NCBI RefSeq assembly: GCF_036226505.1
Contig: NZ_CP108484.1
Location: forward strand, 434,001 to 498,000
Reading direction: 5' to 3'
Source of the DNA: Kitasatospora sp. NBC_01246
GTDB taxonomy: Bacteria; Actinomycetota; Actinomycetes; Streptomycetales; Streptomycetaceae
Length of the DNA stretch: 64,000 bases
Both the position numbers and the translations under genes were made by a program. Shown here one piece after another: positions 1-7,497 of the stretch. Numbering within the stretch: the stretch's first letter is position 1; each line of letters begins with the position of its first letter. The notes under the pieces are model-generated. The model saw nothing but the letters and a program-made list of their open reading frames with translations. It had not been told where the DNA came from and did no database searches.

Positions 1-624
1 CGCGTCGAGGACGTCCCGGTAGCGGACGGGGATCCGCGGACCCTCGGCGCCGAGCAGGGCCGCGGGCCGGATCCGGGTGCGGGCCAGCTCACCGGGCGGG
101 CGTCCCGTGAGACGGTCGAGCAGCGCCGTCCGACGTGTGGTCTCCTCGAAGAGCCGCTGCGGCGTGATTCCCGGACGCAGCGCGATCCTGGCGGGCGGGG
201 ACGCTTCGACGGTCTCCCGGACGCCGGGCCCGGCGAGCGCCAGGGCGAAGGCGCCGTCGACGACGGCGGCGGCGCAGACGACGTCGAGTTCGGCCGTGCC
301 GATCACCCCCCGGGCGATCAGGACGGCACCGAGGTCGCGGTCCCGGGCCGCGGCGGCGGCGTTCGCGTCGACGCCGGAGACGGCTGTCTCGGCCGCCACC
401 CAGGCGGACTCGTGGACGCGGCCCGATCTCAGTAGCAGCGATTCGACGGACGGGGCTCCGGGGGTCTCGACGGCCGTGACGAGCCCCTGTTCCAGGTGGA
501 TCGTGCCGCCCGGTGCTCCGGAGAGCACGACCGAGCCGGTGAAGCCCTCGCTGTGCAGGGCGAGCAGGTGCGCGGGGACGCCACGGACGCCGGGCCGCTC
601 GGAAGGGCCGGGCAGGCCGGTCAC
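1..624 (-). CDS. DUF4388/PATAN-like protein, C-terminus beyond the window
   Basis: The frame is open on the minus strand from a GTG at 624 to the left edge, giving the first 208 residues. The GTG overlaps the TGA of the upstream Roadblock gene (GTGA), so the two are probably translationally coupled. Residues about 19-75 form a β-rich stretch around GTIHLEQGLVTAVETPG followed by SVESLLLRSGRV, which resembles the PATAN/DUF4388 fold that often accompanies small-GTPase or two-component signalling proteins. The next 130 residues include an Ala-rich helix and a segment starting QRLFEETTRR that I do not recognise. Function is unknown; coupling to a Roadblock protein suggests a shared signalling complex. 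The coding frame is clear, the family only moderately so. Confidence 0.7.
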   Translation of the reverse strand, partial: MTGLPGPSERPGVRGVPAHLLALHSEGFTGSVVLSGAPGGTIHLEQGLVTAVETPGAPSVESLLLRSGRVHESAWVAAETAVSGVDANAAAAARDRDLGAVLIARGVIGTAELDVVCAAAVVDGAFALALAGPGVRETVEASPPARIALRPGITPQRLFEETTRRTALLDRLTGRPPGELARTRIRPAALLGAEGPRIPVRYRDVLDA

Positions 625-980
625 GTCAGCAAGTCCGCTGCTCTGTGCGCGGTCTGGTGGACCGCCAGCGCCAGGTTGGTCCGTCCCCGGTCGAGCACGG
701 TCGCCAGCAGCAGGGGGTCGCCGTGCCGGGGCACCACCTGGACGACCTCGTGGTGGCGAGTGCTGGTGACCACCACGCTCTCCAACTCGCCCGTCGCCCC
801 GGCGGCGAACAGCCGGTCGCCGATCAGCTGGGCCAGCTCGGCGAGTTCGACGCCGGACCCGAGCAGTCGGTGGTCTCCGGCGGAGCCGTAGCCGAGGCCG
901 GTGACGGCGTCGACGAGAACGGCACCGACCACCCCGGGAACGCCGAGCACATCGGAGAGGGAAGCTTCGAGCGCGCGCAC
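621..980 (-). CDS. Roadblock/LC7 domain protein
   Basis: A 119-residue protein with the size and pattern of bacterial Roadblock/LC7 (MglB-like) proteins: an N-terminal amphipathic helix (VRALEASLSDVLG), a central β-hairpin (GAVLVDAVTGLGYG), a helix (ELAELAQLIGDRLFAAG) and a final β-strand/helix unit (PLLLATVLDRGRTNLALAVH). Roadblock proteins dimerise and act as regulators or scaffolds for small Ras-like GTPases. I chose GTG at 980 because GAAGGGG lies just upstream and the product then matches the length of the divergent partner at 1125; an ATG at 1019 would add 13 residues. It is coupled by a 4-bp overlap to the PATAN-like gene. No GTPase gene is visible inside the window. Confidence 0.75.
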   Translation of the reverse strand: MRALEASLSDVLGVPGVVGAVLVDAVTGLGYGSAGDHRLLGSGVELAELAQLIGDRLFAAGATGELESVVVTSTRHHEVVQVVPRHGDPLLLATVLDRGRTNLALAVHQTAHRAADLLT

Positions 981-1124
981 TTGGACCCCTTCGCGTTCTG
1001 AACTCCAGGCAGCGTACATTACTCCGACCACTATTAGCAGGGTGACACCGACGGGTGATTCCTTGCTATTTTGTTGCCCCACAGGGGAGTTCCGCCCGGA
1101 CGCCGACCAAGGGACGATCAGCGC

Positions 1125-1490
1125 ATGAACATTGACGACGCACTCAAGGACGCGATGAAGCTCGAAGGCGCCATCGGCGTGGCTCTGGCCGACTTCGACA
1201 GCGGTATGTCGCTCGGGTTTCTCGGCGGCAACCGGCAACTCGACCTGGAGGTCGCGGCCGCCGCCAACACCGAGGTCGTCCGCTCCAAGGTCAAGGCCCT
1301 GGCCGCACTGTCGATCGACGACGCCATCGAGGACATCCTGATCACCCTCGGCACCCAGTACCACCTGATCCGCCCGCTGGCCCGTAGCCGCGGGTCGCTC
1401 TTCCTCTATCTGGCGCTAGACCGTTCGCATGCCAACCTTGCCCTGGCCCGGCACGGCCTCAAGCGCATCGAGGCCAACCTCGACGTCTAG
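1125..1490 (+). CDS. Roadblock/LC7-like protein, divergent partner
   Basis: A 121-residue protein with the same architecture as its divergent neighbour: helix, β-hairpin (GVALADFDSGMSLGFLGG), helix (AAAANTEVVRSKVKALAAL), then a C-terminal half (SLFLYLALDRSHANLALARHGLKRIEANLDV) whose DRSHANLALA strand parallels DRGRTNLALA in the neighbour. An AAGGGA ribosome-binding site precedes the ATG. The pair is probably an ancient duplication now read from a shared 105-145 bp divergent region. Such proteins are cytosolic regulators of Ras-like GTPases or components of polarity systems. The fold assignment rests on pattern and length, not on an alignment. Confidence 0.7.
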   Translation: MNIDDALKDAMKLEGAIGVALADFDSGMSLGFLGGNRQLDLEVAAAANTEVVRSKVKALAALSIDDAIEDILITLGTQYHLIRPLARSRGSLFLYLALDRSHANLALARHGLKRIEANLDV

Positions 1491-1503
1491 TCCACACCCG
1501 GCC

Positions 1504-1527
1504 GGTGGGGCGGAGCCCCGCCCCACC
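1504..1527 (+). terminator. hairpin terminator after the Roadblock gene
   Basis: Perfect 10-bp stem (1504-1513 with 1518-1527) and a 4-nt loop, beginning 14 bp after the stop at 1490. No T-tract follows, as is usual in Streptomyces. Confidence 0.7.
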
Positions 1528-1731
1528 CGAGCCGCCCGCACAAGCGGCACACCGCGCGGGCAAGGCGAGCACCGGGGCACGCCATTCGGGAATCTGCCAC
1601 CTTTTCCTCGGGGGCACATCGACCCCGGAAACGAATCACCGTTCAACAACTCCGCCGTAGCAGCCCCCCGGGGATTCTCCTGAATTCGCGCGCACCGGAT
1701 CGGCGGCACGAAGAAGGGCATTGTGGAATTC

Positions 1732-1767
1732 GGCTCGGCCACGCTCCAGAAAGAGCACGGCCGAGCC
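1732..1767. repeat. interrupted inverted repeat / hairpin
   Basis: A 9-bp perfect outer stem (GGCTCGGCC with GGCCGAGCC), a 2-nt symmetric mismatch, then a 4-bp inner stem (GCTC/GAGC) around a 6-nt loop. It stands alone in a gap, 240 bp from the nearest gene, so it is either the terminator of an unseen transcript or part of a structured RNA. Confidence 0.5.
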
Positions 1768-2122
1768 GCCGCCCGCCCCTTCCGGCCGCGCCAGAATCCA
1801 GATGCCACACCCGCTTACGGAAGAGCGGGACGTTCTCCTTGAGTGCGAGGATCCCCGTCGGCCGCTCTGACAAGAAAGAGCGGTAAGTCCGCGTCGGCGC
1901 CCGCGGCGTTGCCGAACCGTTATCGGGCCGGACGGGCAGCACCTGTACTGCCACGGCCCGGTGTCGCGCCGTCACCGCCACTCACCGGGGCACCGGCCGT
2001 TCGGGAGACCGGTCGGAGCGGCGCCGACGACCTCCCCCATGAACATCGGCCCCGCGCGGCCGTTCGATCACGCGGCGGCCGACCCGGGCGTCCTCACCGG
2101 CCTCCATGCCACCCGACGACGC

Positions 2123-2158
2123 GGCCCGCTGTCGCCAAGTCCTGCGCGACAGCGGGCC
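2123..2158. terminator. strong stand-alone hairpin
   Basis: Perfect 13-bp stem (2123-2135 with 2146-2158) and a 10-nt loop. It lies over 200 bp past the methyltransferase stop, beyond another hairpin, so it may end readthrough from either side. Confidence 0.55.
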
Positions 2159-2274
2159 GGAACGTCCGACACCTCACGGACGACGCCCCTACGGCACCGA
2201 ACCGTCCTTCGTGAACGCGAGACCGCCTCCCTCTCTCGGCACCGACAGCGGGGACCACGACCTCTCCGCGCCAC

Positions 2275-2340
2275 GCGCGCGTGCCCCCGGGGCCGCCGGG
2301 CACCGCGTCGCCGAGCGGCCCGGGGGGGCGGCACGCGCGC
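2275..2340 (-). terminator. terminator of the methyltransferase transcript
   Basis: Arms 2275-2285 and 2330-2340 pair perfectly over 11 bp (GCGCGCGTGCC with its complement), followed by runs of C and G and a GC-rich inner hairpin. It starts about 28 bp past the methyltransferase stop on the minus strand. Confidence 0.6.
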
Positions 2341-2367
2341 CGTGGGCCGTGCACCAGGGGCTTTCGG

Positions 2368-4146
2368 CTACCCGGCGGTCAGACCGCGCGGGGCCGGCAC
2401 CCCGGCCTTGCGCGCGTGCAGCAGGGTGCCGCCGAGCGGCAGCGGCGAGTCGTCGACGGGTTCGAGGCCCGCGTCGGCCAGCAGCCGGGCGAAGTGGTCG
2501 GCGCGGCGTTCGCGGCCGCCGGTGTTGCACATCATGTGGAGGTCCCACGCGGTGGCCAACGAGGTCGAACCGTCGGCCGGCAGGACCCGCTCGACGATGA
2601 GCAGGTCGGCGTGGGCGGGCATGGCCCGGGACACGTGACGCAGGATGTCCCGGCAGCGCTCGTCGTCCCAGTCGTGCAGGACCCGGGAGAGCAGGTACAC
2701 GTCCGCGCCCGGCGGTACGTCCGCGAAGTCGCCCGTGACGTACGTGCACCGCTCGCCGCAGCCCGCCGCGTCCAGCTGCCCGCGGGCGGCGGCGACGACG
2801 TGCGGGCGTTCCAGCAGGACGCCGCGCAGGCGGGGGTTGGCGGCCAGGACGCGTCCGAGCAGCTCGCCCGTCCCGCCGGCGATGTCGACGACGGTGCCGG
2901 GAACGGAGGCCCGGCCTGCGGCCAGGATCGCCGGATGTGCGGGGACCGGCTCGAACATCCGGGTGCTCGCGACCATCGACCGGTCGAACTGCTCGGCGAG
3001 TTCGGGGTCCCGGGCGAAGTGGTCGAAGTGGTTCTCGCCGAAGAGGTGGTCGAAGGCGGCCTCCCCGGTCCGCACGGTGTGCTCCAGTTCCGCGAAGGAG
3101 TGGTAGAACGGGCCGCCGTACATCAGTGCCAGCGGCCGCATCGACCCCGGGGCGTCCGCCCTCAGGAGCGCCCCGGTACCGGTGAGCCGGAAGCCGTCCG
3201 GGTGCTGCGCGACCACGTCCAGCATCACCAGGTAGCGCAGGAGGGTCGCGAGGCTCTGCGGGTGAGCGCCGATCCGGTCCGCCAGTGCCTCGGCGCCGGC
3301 TCCCGTGCGGGTGTCCAGGGCGTCGGGCAGCCCCAGCCGGGCGAACACCGCGAGGGCCTGGGTCGTCCAGGCCCCGGTGAGCAGGTGCAGCAGCGCTTCC
3401 GCTTCCCGGTGCGGATCGGCGGGCCCGTCCGGGCGGTCCTGCCCCCGGTCCTCGTCCGGCCCGGCGGGGTACCGGCCCAGGTGCGCGGCCAGGGTGTCCG
3501 GGTGGGCGCCCGCCACGTGGAGTTCCAGCCGCCGGTACCCGGTCCGCGACCCGGCCGGGGCGGTGAAGTACAGGACGGTGCCGTCCTCGTGCGGGTTGTA
3601 GCCGCCGCCGTCGGGGCTCGCGCCGTGCCGGGCGAGCAGCGCGCACAGGCCGTCCAGCACCAGCGGGTCCGCGGACTCGACCTCGAAGGCGAGGTGCGCC
3701 TCGTGCTGGGCGACCCGCTCGTGCGCGGCGAGCGCGGCCAGGCCGGAGCCCGGCGGGACGGTCAGCGCGAACACCTCGACCACCCGGCGCTCACCGAGCG
3801 GGCCGCGCAGCGGTGGCCGCAGGATGGCGACGTCCAGGCCCGCCGGGTCGTGGCCGTGCCGCAGTGCCAGCCGCTCGCGGACCACGGTGCTGGGCGTCGA
3901 CGGCACGTCCACGGTCAGGTCGCAGGCGGCCAGTTGATCGTGCAGGGCGTCCCGGTCGGACGGGAAGACCAGGACCGCGGCGTGGGCGAAGCGGCAGTGG
4001 TCCGCCAGTGCCCGCAGCCGCGAGTCGGGGAGGCCGGGCAGCAGGAGGCGGAGCAGCGTGGTGCTGTCGTGTTCCCGGACGAAGGTGGCCGCCGCGAGGA
4101 GGCGGGTGACATCGTCGGTGTCCGGGGGCGTCATCGTGGTCGGCAT
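2368..4146 (-). CDS. O-methyltransferase with a large N-terminal extension
   Basis: A 592-residue protein. Residues about 250-580 are a typical class I small-molecule O-methyltransferase: a winged-helix-like dimerisation part (residues 250-345), the SAM motif DIAGGTGELLG at about 421-431, an acidic loop (TGDFADVP) and LHDWDDERC with the likely catalytic H491. These enzymes are usually about 340-370 residues. The first ~225 residues are extra; the part around HEAHLAFEVESADPLVLDGL and GYRRLELHVAG looks like a vicinal-oxygen-chelate or HPPD-type half-barrel, but I cannot confirm metal ligands. ATG at 4146 follows AAGGAA. It lies 176 bp downstream of the hydroxylase gene on the same strand, so hydroxylation followed by O-methylation of an aromatic acid is the natural reading; the substrate is not known. 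Confidence 0.8.
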   Translation of the reverse strand: MPTTMTPPDTDDVTRLLAAATFVREHDSTTLLRLLLPGLPDSRLRALADHCRFAHAAVLVFPSDRDALHDQLAACDLTVDVPSTPSTVVRERLALRHGHDPAGLDVAILRPPLRGPLGERRVVEVFALTVPPGSGLAALAAHERVAQHEAHLAFEVESADPLVLDGLCALLARHGASPDGGGYNPHEDGTVLYFTAPAGSRTGYRRLELHVAGAHPDTLAAHLGRYPAGPDEDRGQDRPDGPADPHREAEALLHLLTGAWTTQALAVFARLGLPDALDTRTGAGAEALADRIGAHPQSLATLLRYLVMLDVVAQHPDGFRLTGTGALLRADAPGSMRPLALMYGGPFYHSFAELEHTVRTGEAAFDHLFGENHFDHFARDPELAEQFDRSMVASTRMFEPVPAHPAILAAGRASVPGTVVDIAGGTGELLGRVLAANPRLRGVLLERPHVVAAARGQLDAAGCGERCTYVTGDFADVPPGADVYLLSRVLHDWDDERCRDILRHVSRAMPAHADLLIVERVLPADGSTSLATAWDLHMMCNTGGRERRADHFARLLADAGLEPVDDSPLPLGGTLLHARKAGVPAPRGLTAG

Positions 4147-4322
4147 GGTGCGGTTCCTTGTCCGGGTGTTCGGGAGTCCGGCGGGCGGCGGGCAGCCGAC
4201 AGCGACCGGCCGGCTCGGAGCCGGGCGGAGCGTGGCGGGCGCGACGGGGCGGGCACAACGAGGTCGGGCGGAGCGGGGTCGGCCAGCGCGGGGCCGGGCG
4301 GAGCGGGGTGGAGCGGGAGGAC

Positions 4323-5534
4323 TCAGACGCCGGTGTAGCTCTCGGCGAACCAGTCCTGGTGGGAGCGCGAGGTGCGCAGGGATTCGAGGCGCGAGCGGCG
4401 CAAGGATTCGTGGAAGAACGATTCGCCTATGGGAGCGGCGGGCTCGCGGTGCAGCAGCCGGATCATCCAGAGCGAGAACTCCTGCGCCCGCCAGATGTGC
4501 TCCAGGGCCTGCCGCGAGTACCGGTCCAGCGCCTCGGAGTCGCCGTGCGCGAGGTCGGCGATCAGGGCCCGGGCGAGGAGTTCCGCCTCCAGGACGGCCA
4601 GGTTGGCGCCCTTGGCGGCGGACGGGCTGATCAGGCTCGCGGCGTCCCCGGCCAGCAGGAGCGATCCGTGGCGCAGCGGTTCGATGACGTCGGACTCGAA
4701 GTCGACGACCCCGCGTTCGAGGATCCGGCCGCGGTGCAGCGGTCCGTGCTCGGCGGCGTACATCCGCGTGTCGAGTTCGTCCCAAATCCGCCCGTCGGAC
4801 CAGTCTCCGGTCGCGGTGCCGCGCTCGCACTGCAGGTAGTAGCGGGTGACCTCCGGGGTGCGGGCCATGTGCCCGGCGAAGCCGCGGTCGTGGACGGCGT
4901 AGCCCACGGCGTCCAGGCTCGGCGGCGCCTCGGCGAGCAGGCCGAGCCAGGAGATCCCGTGGTCCCGGTGGTGGCGTACGGTGCCGGGCGGCAGGGAGCG
5001 CCGGGCCGCGCCGTGCCGGCCGTCGCAGCCGGCCACGTACCTGGCCTGCCACCGGGCGAGGCGGCCGTCCGCCTCCCGTACGGCGACGGTGGGGCGGGTG
5101 GTGCCCGTGTCGTGCACGGCGAGCGCCTCGGTCTCGAAGTGCACCCGCCCGCCTGCCTCCAGGTAGGACGTCAGCAGGTCGGAGACCAGGTACTGCTGGG
5201 GGTAGACGGTGTGCGGTTCGCGTCGGCCGAGGTTGCCGTAGTCCAGGCGGAAGCGGCCTTCGGCGGTGCGGAATTCGCAGGCGCCGTGCTGCTTGCCATT
5301 GCGGTGCAGGCCTTCGGCCAGGCCGTGGCGGTCCAGGATCCGCAGGGTGTTGGGTGCGAGGAAGCCCGCGCGCGCCCGGGTCTGTACGCGGGTGCGGTCG
5401 GTGCGTTCCAGGACCACGCAGTCGATTCCGCCGCGCTTGAGCAGATTGGCCAGCAGGAGACCGGCCGGGCCCGCCCCGAGGATCACGACGTCGGCCGACT
5501 GCACTGCCGTTATGGTGCTCTGACTGTTCGTCAC
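4323..5534 (-). CDS. pobA: 4-hydroxybenzoate 3-monooxygenase family flavoprotein
   Basis: A 403-residue class A FAD monooxygenase closely patterned on p-hydroxybenzoate hydroxylase: GAGPAGLLLA dinucleotide motif at 20-29, DG-type motif CDGRHG at 170-175, and LLAGDAA at 293-299 for the FAD ribityl chain. Aligning by eye to the Pseudomonas enzyme, the substrate residues Tyr201, Arg214, Tyr222 and Tyr385 correspond to Y212, R225, Y233 and Y400 here, while Ser212 is replaced by M223. The known reaction is NADPH- and O2-dependent 3-hydroxylation of 4-hydroxybenzoate; the Met change may mean a related acid. GTG at 5534 is the first start, without a clear ribosome-binding site; a second GTG ten codons on is possible. 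It precedes the methyltransferase gene. Confidence 0.85.
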   Translation of the reverse strand: MTNSQSTITAVQSADVVILGAGPAGLLLANLLKRGGIDCVVLERTDRTRVQTRARAGFLAPNTLRILDRHGLAEGLHRNGKQHGACEFRTAEGRFRLDYGNLGRREPHTVYPQQYLVSDLLTSYLEAGGRVHFETEALAVHDTGTTRPTVAVREADGRLARWQARYVAGCDGRHGAARRSLPPGTVRHHRDHGISWLGLLAEAPPSLDAVGYAVHDRGFAGHMARTPEVTRYYLQCERGTATGDWSDGRIWDELDTRMYAAEHGPLHRGRILERGVVDFESDVIEPLRHGSLLLAGDAASLISPSAAKGANLAVLEAELLARALIADLAHGDSEALDRYSRQALEHIWRAQEFSLWMIRLLHREPAAPIGESFFHESLRRSRLESLRTSRSHQDWFAESYTGV

Positions 5535-5669
5535 AAGAAGTGGATCATAGTCACCGATCTGCGACCGCCATGGCGCCGGTAACCCGAATTGGCCAATAGG
5601 ATGACAATCTTTACGCCAGCCACAGAAATCGGCGCGTGGCCGTCATATTCACCGTCGCGAGGAAATCGT

Positions 5670-5712
5670 GCGGCAACGGCGGCGCCCCGGGGGGAGGCGC
5701 CGCCGTTGCCGC
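5670..5712 (-). terminator. perfect hairpin behind the ppnP remnant
   Basis: A 17-bp perfect stem (5670-5686 with 5696-5712) and a 9-nt loop, 29 bp past the remnant's stop at 5742. It looks like the original ppnP terminator. Confidence 0.65.
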
Positions 5713-5741
5713 TCCGCCGGAACGGGTGGTCCGGGGCGGTG

Positions 5742-5870
5742 TCAGTCGCGGTACTCGCAGAGGTAGGCCGTGTCGGCTTCGACCTTGAGCTGGAACTCGC
5801 TGTCCGCCGGGACGTCGAAGCGCTCGCCGGTCCGGAAGGTCTCCCAGGAGGGCAGGCCCACGTAGTAGCC
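5742..5870 (-). pseudogene. ppnP: C-terminal remnant of pyrimidine/purine nucleoside phosphorylase PpnP
   Basis: The last ~40 codons before the stop at 5742 translate to [20 protein letters not shown], then [18 protein letters not shown]. This closely follows the C-terminus of the ~94-residue cupin protein PpnP (DUF1255), whose E. coli version ends [20 protein letters not shown] then QVAEPTSYLCRYL. Upstream of about 5870 the homology stops: the first ~55 residues of the family, including the first cupin strands, are missing from all three minus-strand frames nearby. No start codon with a ribosome-binding site fits. I read it as a 5'-truncated, non-functional copy. Confidence 0.65.
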
Positions 5871-6100
5871 TCGGCGACCCGCCACCGCATCGGCGGACCG
5901 CCCCGGCGCAGGCCTCCCCGAAGAGGCCGCGGGCCCGCTCCCGGTCCTCGATCCCACCCTCCGTCAGAACCCGGCAGCCGCGCCGGAAGAACTCCTCGCC
6001 GCCGCCGTCGGGGAGCGGCGGAGTCCTCGTCTCACCCGTGCGCCCAGGCCTACCACCACCCACCGACAGGGACCTGCCCCCGGCAGGCCGGGCACGGCAA

Positions 6101-6146
6101 GGCCCCGGAGGGCGGGCGCCACCGTCGGCGCCCGCTCTCCGGGGCC
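6101..6146 (-). terminator. terminator of the ricin-lectin gene
   Basis: A 20-bp stem (6101-6120 with 6127-6146) with one mismatch and a 6-nt loop, 7 bp past the stop at 6153. Confidence 0.8.
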
Positions 6147-6152
6147 GGTGGG

Positions 6153-7103
6153 TCAGTCCCAGGGGTTGGCCGACTGGCCGCTGATGGCGGTCCAGAAGCG
6201 GGTGTTGGCGGGCAGGGTACCGTTGGCCCACAGGCCCCAGCCGGTGCCGTCGTGGAACTCGGCCATCCGGAAGCCGGTGCCGAAGGCGGTCGCGCACTTC
6301 TGGTCGGCGACGGCACGGCTGGTCAGCTCGTAGCCGGGCAGCGCCGGGGTGACCTTCACCTCGCCGCCGGCCCAGCTGTGGAAGCCGCTGGTGGGGACGC
6401 CCGCCGGAGCGGGGCGGCCGTCCTGCCTGATGCAGAGCACCGGCAGCACGGCGTTCGCCGCGGTGTCACCGTTGTACGGGTCGCTGTTGGTCAGGTTGTC
6501 GAAGCCGACGTGCACCACGTTGTCGGCGCGCTGCTCCAGGGTGCCCCAGGTCATGCCCTTGTGCTGGCCCGGAGGAGCACTGAAGATCGCCTCGTAGGTG
6601 CTGCGGTAGACGTCCCACTGCTGGTAGCTGCCGCCGTCACAGCCCCTCAGGACCAGCTTCCAGCCGCCGAAGTTCTTGCGCGAGTTGTCCAGGCAGTCAG
6701 ACGTGCCCACGTTCTTCAGCCGCAGGCCGACCAGGTCGTAGAGGGCCGGCTCCGCCTCGAACGGGGTGATCTCCCACTGCTGCCTGGTGTAGCCCGCCAC
6801 GCAGCCGGTGGTCATCGGCAGGTCGTCGGCCGTCAGACAGAGGACGCCGTCCGGGCTGCTGGTGGTGACGGTGAACCGCTCGGGGTAGCCCGGGACGCGC
6901 TTGACCACCCACATGCCGGGGTTGTCGGACGGAGCGCAGGGGTGCATGTCCTGGATCCCCGACCTCGCGTCGGGGCAGCGCTGGGAGTACTGGTTGAACA
7001 GGACCGACGCCGGGGTGTCGGCGGACGCGCCGCCCGGCAGCATGAGCAGCCCGGTGAGGGCGAGCAGGATCGCGAGCAGGGTACGCCTGAGGGATACGAG
7101 CAA
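6153..7103 (-). CDS. secreted ricin-type lectin-domain protein
   Basis: A 316-residue exported protein. The start is a TTG at 7103 (LLVSLRRTLLAILLALTGLL): GGAGG at 7109-7113 is spaced 5 nt from it, and an Ala/Leu signal peptide of about 25 residues ends near GGASA. Residues about 50-160 carry β-trefoil signatures: two Q-W repeats (RQQWEI and YQQWDV) and paired Cys around CLTADD, TGC, CLDNS and RGC. The C-terminal half has WGTLEQRADNVVHVGFDNLT and ends with a compact unit, FRMAEFHDGTGWGLWANGTL to the end, that recurs in actinobacterial secreted proteins but has no function I can name. It is divergent from the penicillin-binding protein gene across a palindrome at 7209-7232. Ligand unknown. Confidence 0.75.
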   Translation of the reverse strand: MLVSLRRTLLAILLALTGLLMLPGGASADTPASVLFNQYSQRCPDARSGIQDMHPCAPSDNPGMWVVKRVPGYPERFTVTTSSPDGVLCLTADDLPMTTGCVAGYTRQQWEITPFEAEPALYDLVGLRLKNVGTSDCLDNSRKNFGGWKLVLRGCDGGSYQQWDVYRSTYEAIFSAPPGQHKGMTWGTLEQRADNVVHVGFDNLTNSDPYNGDTAANAVLPVLCIRQDGRPAPAGVPTSGFHSWAGGEVKVTPALPGYELTSRAVADQKCATAFGTGFRMAEFHDGTGWGLWANGTLPANTRFWTAISGQSANPWD

Positions 7104-7208
7104 GAGTGCCTCCGGAAGCCGTCGGTACGGGGAATGCCGGATCCTGCGCGGGAACGCCCCTTCGCAGTGGCCGGCCACGCGCCAGTTTGTCCGTACGCAG
7201 CCAAGGCC

Positions 7209-7232
7209 GGTATCCCAGCCTTCTGGGATACC
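7209..7232. promoter_or_regulatory. perfect palindrome, putative operator
   Basis: GGTATCCCAG, 4 nt (CCTT), CTGGGATACC. Ten perfect base pairs symmetric about the middle of a divergent intergenic region, about 105 bp from the lectin start and 265 bp from the PBP start. Position favours a repressor or activator site; a cruciform or terminator hairpin is the alternative. Confidence 0.45.
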
Positions 7233-7395
7233 CGCCGGACGGCGACCGGTGCCGCACGGGCCCCGCGACGCCACCCGCGGACAGGCCTCGCCGCCGATCG
7301 GCCGCGACACCCCGAGGGCCCTCTGGCGACACCGATGGCGCCCTTGCGCATACGAAGGGAGGCCTCCCCGCCGCCGGTCGCCGAGCCCGGCCCGC

Positions 7396-7401
7396 CTATG
7401 C
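7396..7401 (+). promoter_or_regulatory. -10-like box for the PBP gene
   Basis: TATGCT matches the Streptomyces TANNNT/TAGNNT -10 class and would start a transcript about 90 nt before the GTG at 7498. No good -35 is visible. Confidence 0.35.
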
Positions 7402-7497
7402 TGGACGCCGCCCGAGCCGTCCGGCCGCCACGGCGGCCGAGCGGAGCGGAACGACGGGGGAACGGACCCGTGACCGGGGACCAACGGGGGGAACGCA

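Larger units (their letters stand above)
1491..2367. other. 877-bp gap without a convincing gene
   Basis: No frame on either strand shows sustained actinobacterial codon bias. The gap holds four hairpins (1504-1527, 1732-1767, 2123-2158, 2275-2340) and a less GC-rich stretch at about 1590-1710. A 39-codon frame from a GTG at 1723, preceded by AAGAAGGG, ends at about 1842; it overlaps the 1732 hairpin and I cannot support it as a gene. A small RNA or gene remnant is possible. Confidence 0.5.
5535..6152. other. 618-bp gap with gene remnants
   Basis: Holds a truncated ppnP tail (5742-5870) with its own hairpin (5670-5712) and the terminator of the lectin gene (6101-6146). Between them, minus-strand translation of about 5890-6010 gives a protein-like stretch ([15 protein letters not shown], then [11 protein letters not shown]) in another frame that I cannot assign. 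The less GC-rich 5535-5640 is probably the promoter region of the hydroxylase gene. Confidence 0.5.
7104..7497. other. 394-bp divergent control region
   Basis: Lies between the lectin gene (minus) and the penicillin-binding protein gene (plus). It contains a perfect inverted repeat at 7209-7232 and a TATGCT -10-like box at 7396-7401 facing the latter gene. No coding frame is convincing. Confidence 0.6.

Noticed and set aside
1723..1842. 39-codon frame with AAGAAGGG before a GTG
   Set aside because: Overlaps a strong hairpin and has weak third-position bias; not supportable as a gene.
2281..4338. 685-codon plus-strand open frame
   Set aside because: It is the antisense of the methyltransferase, which has clear motifs; codon bias supports only the minus strand.
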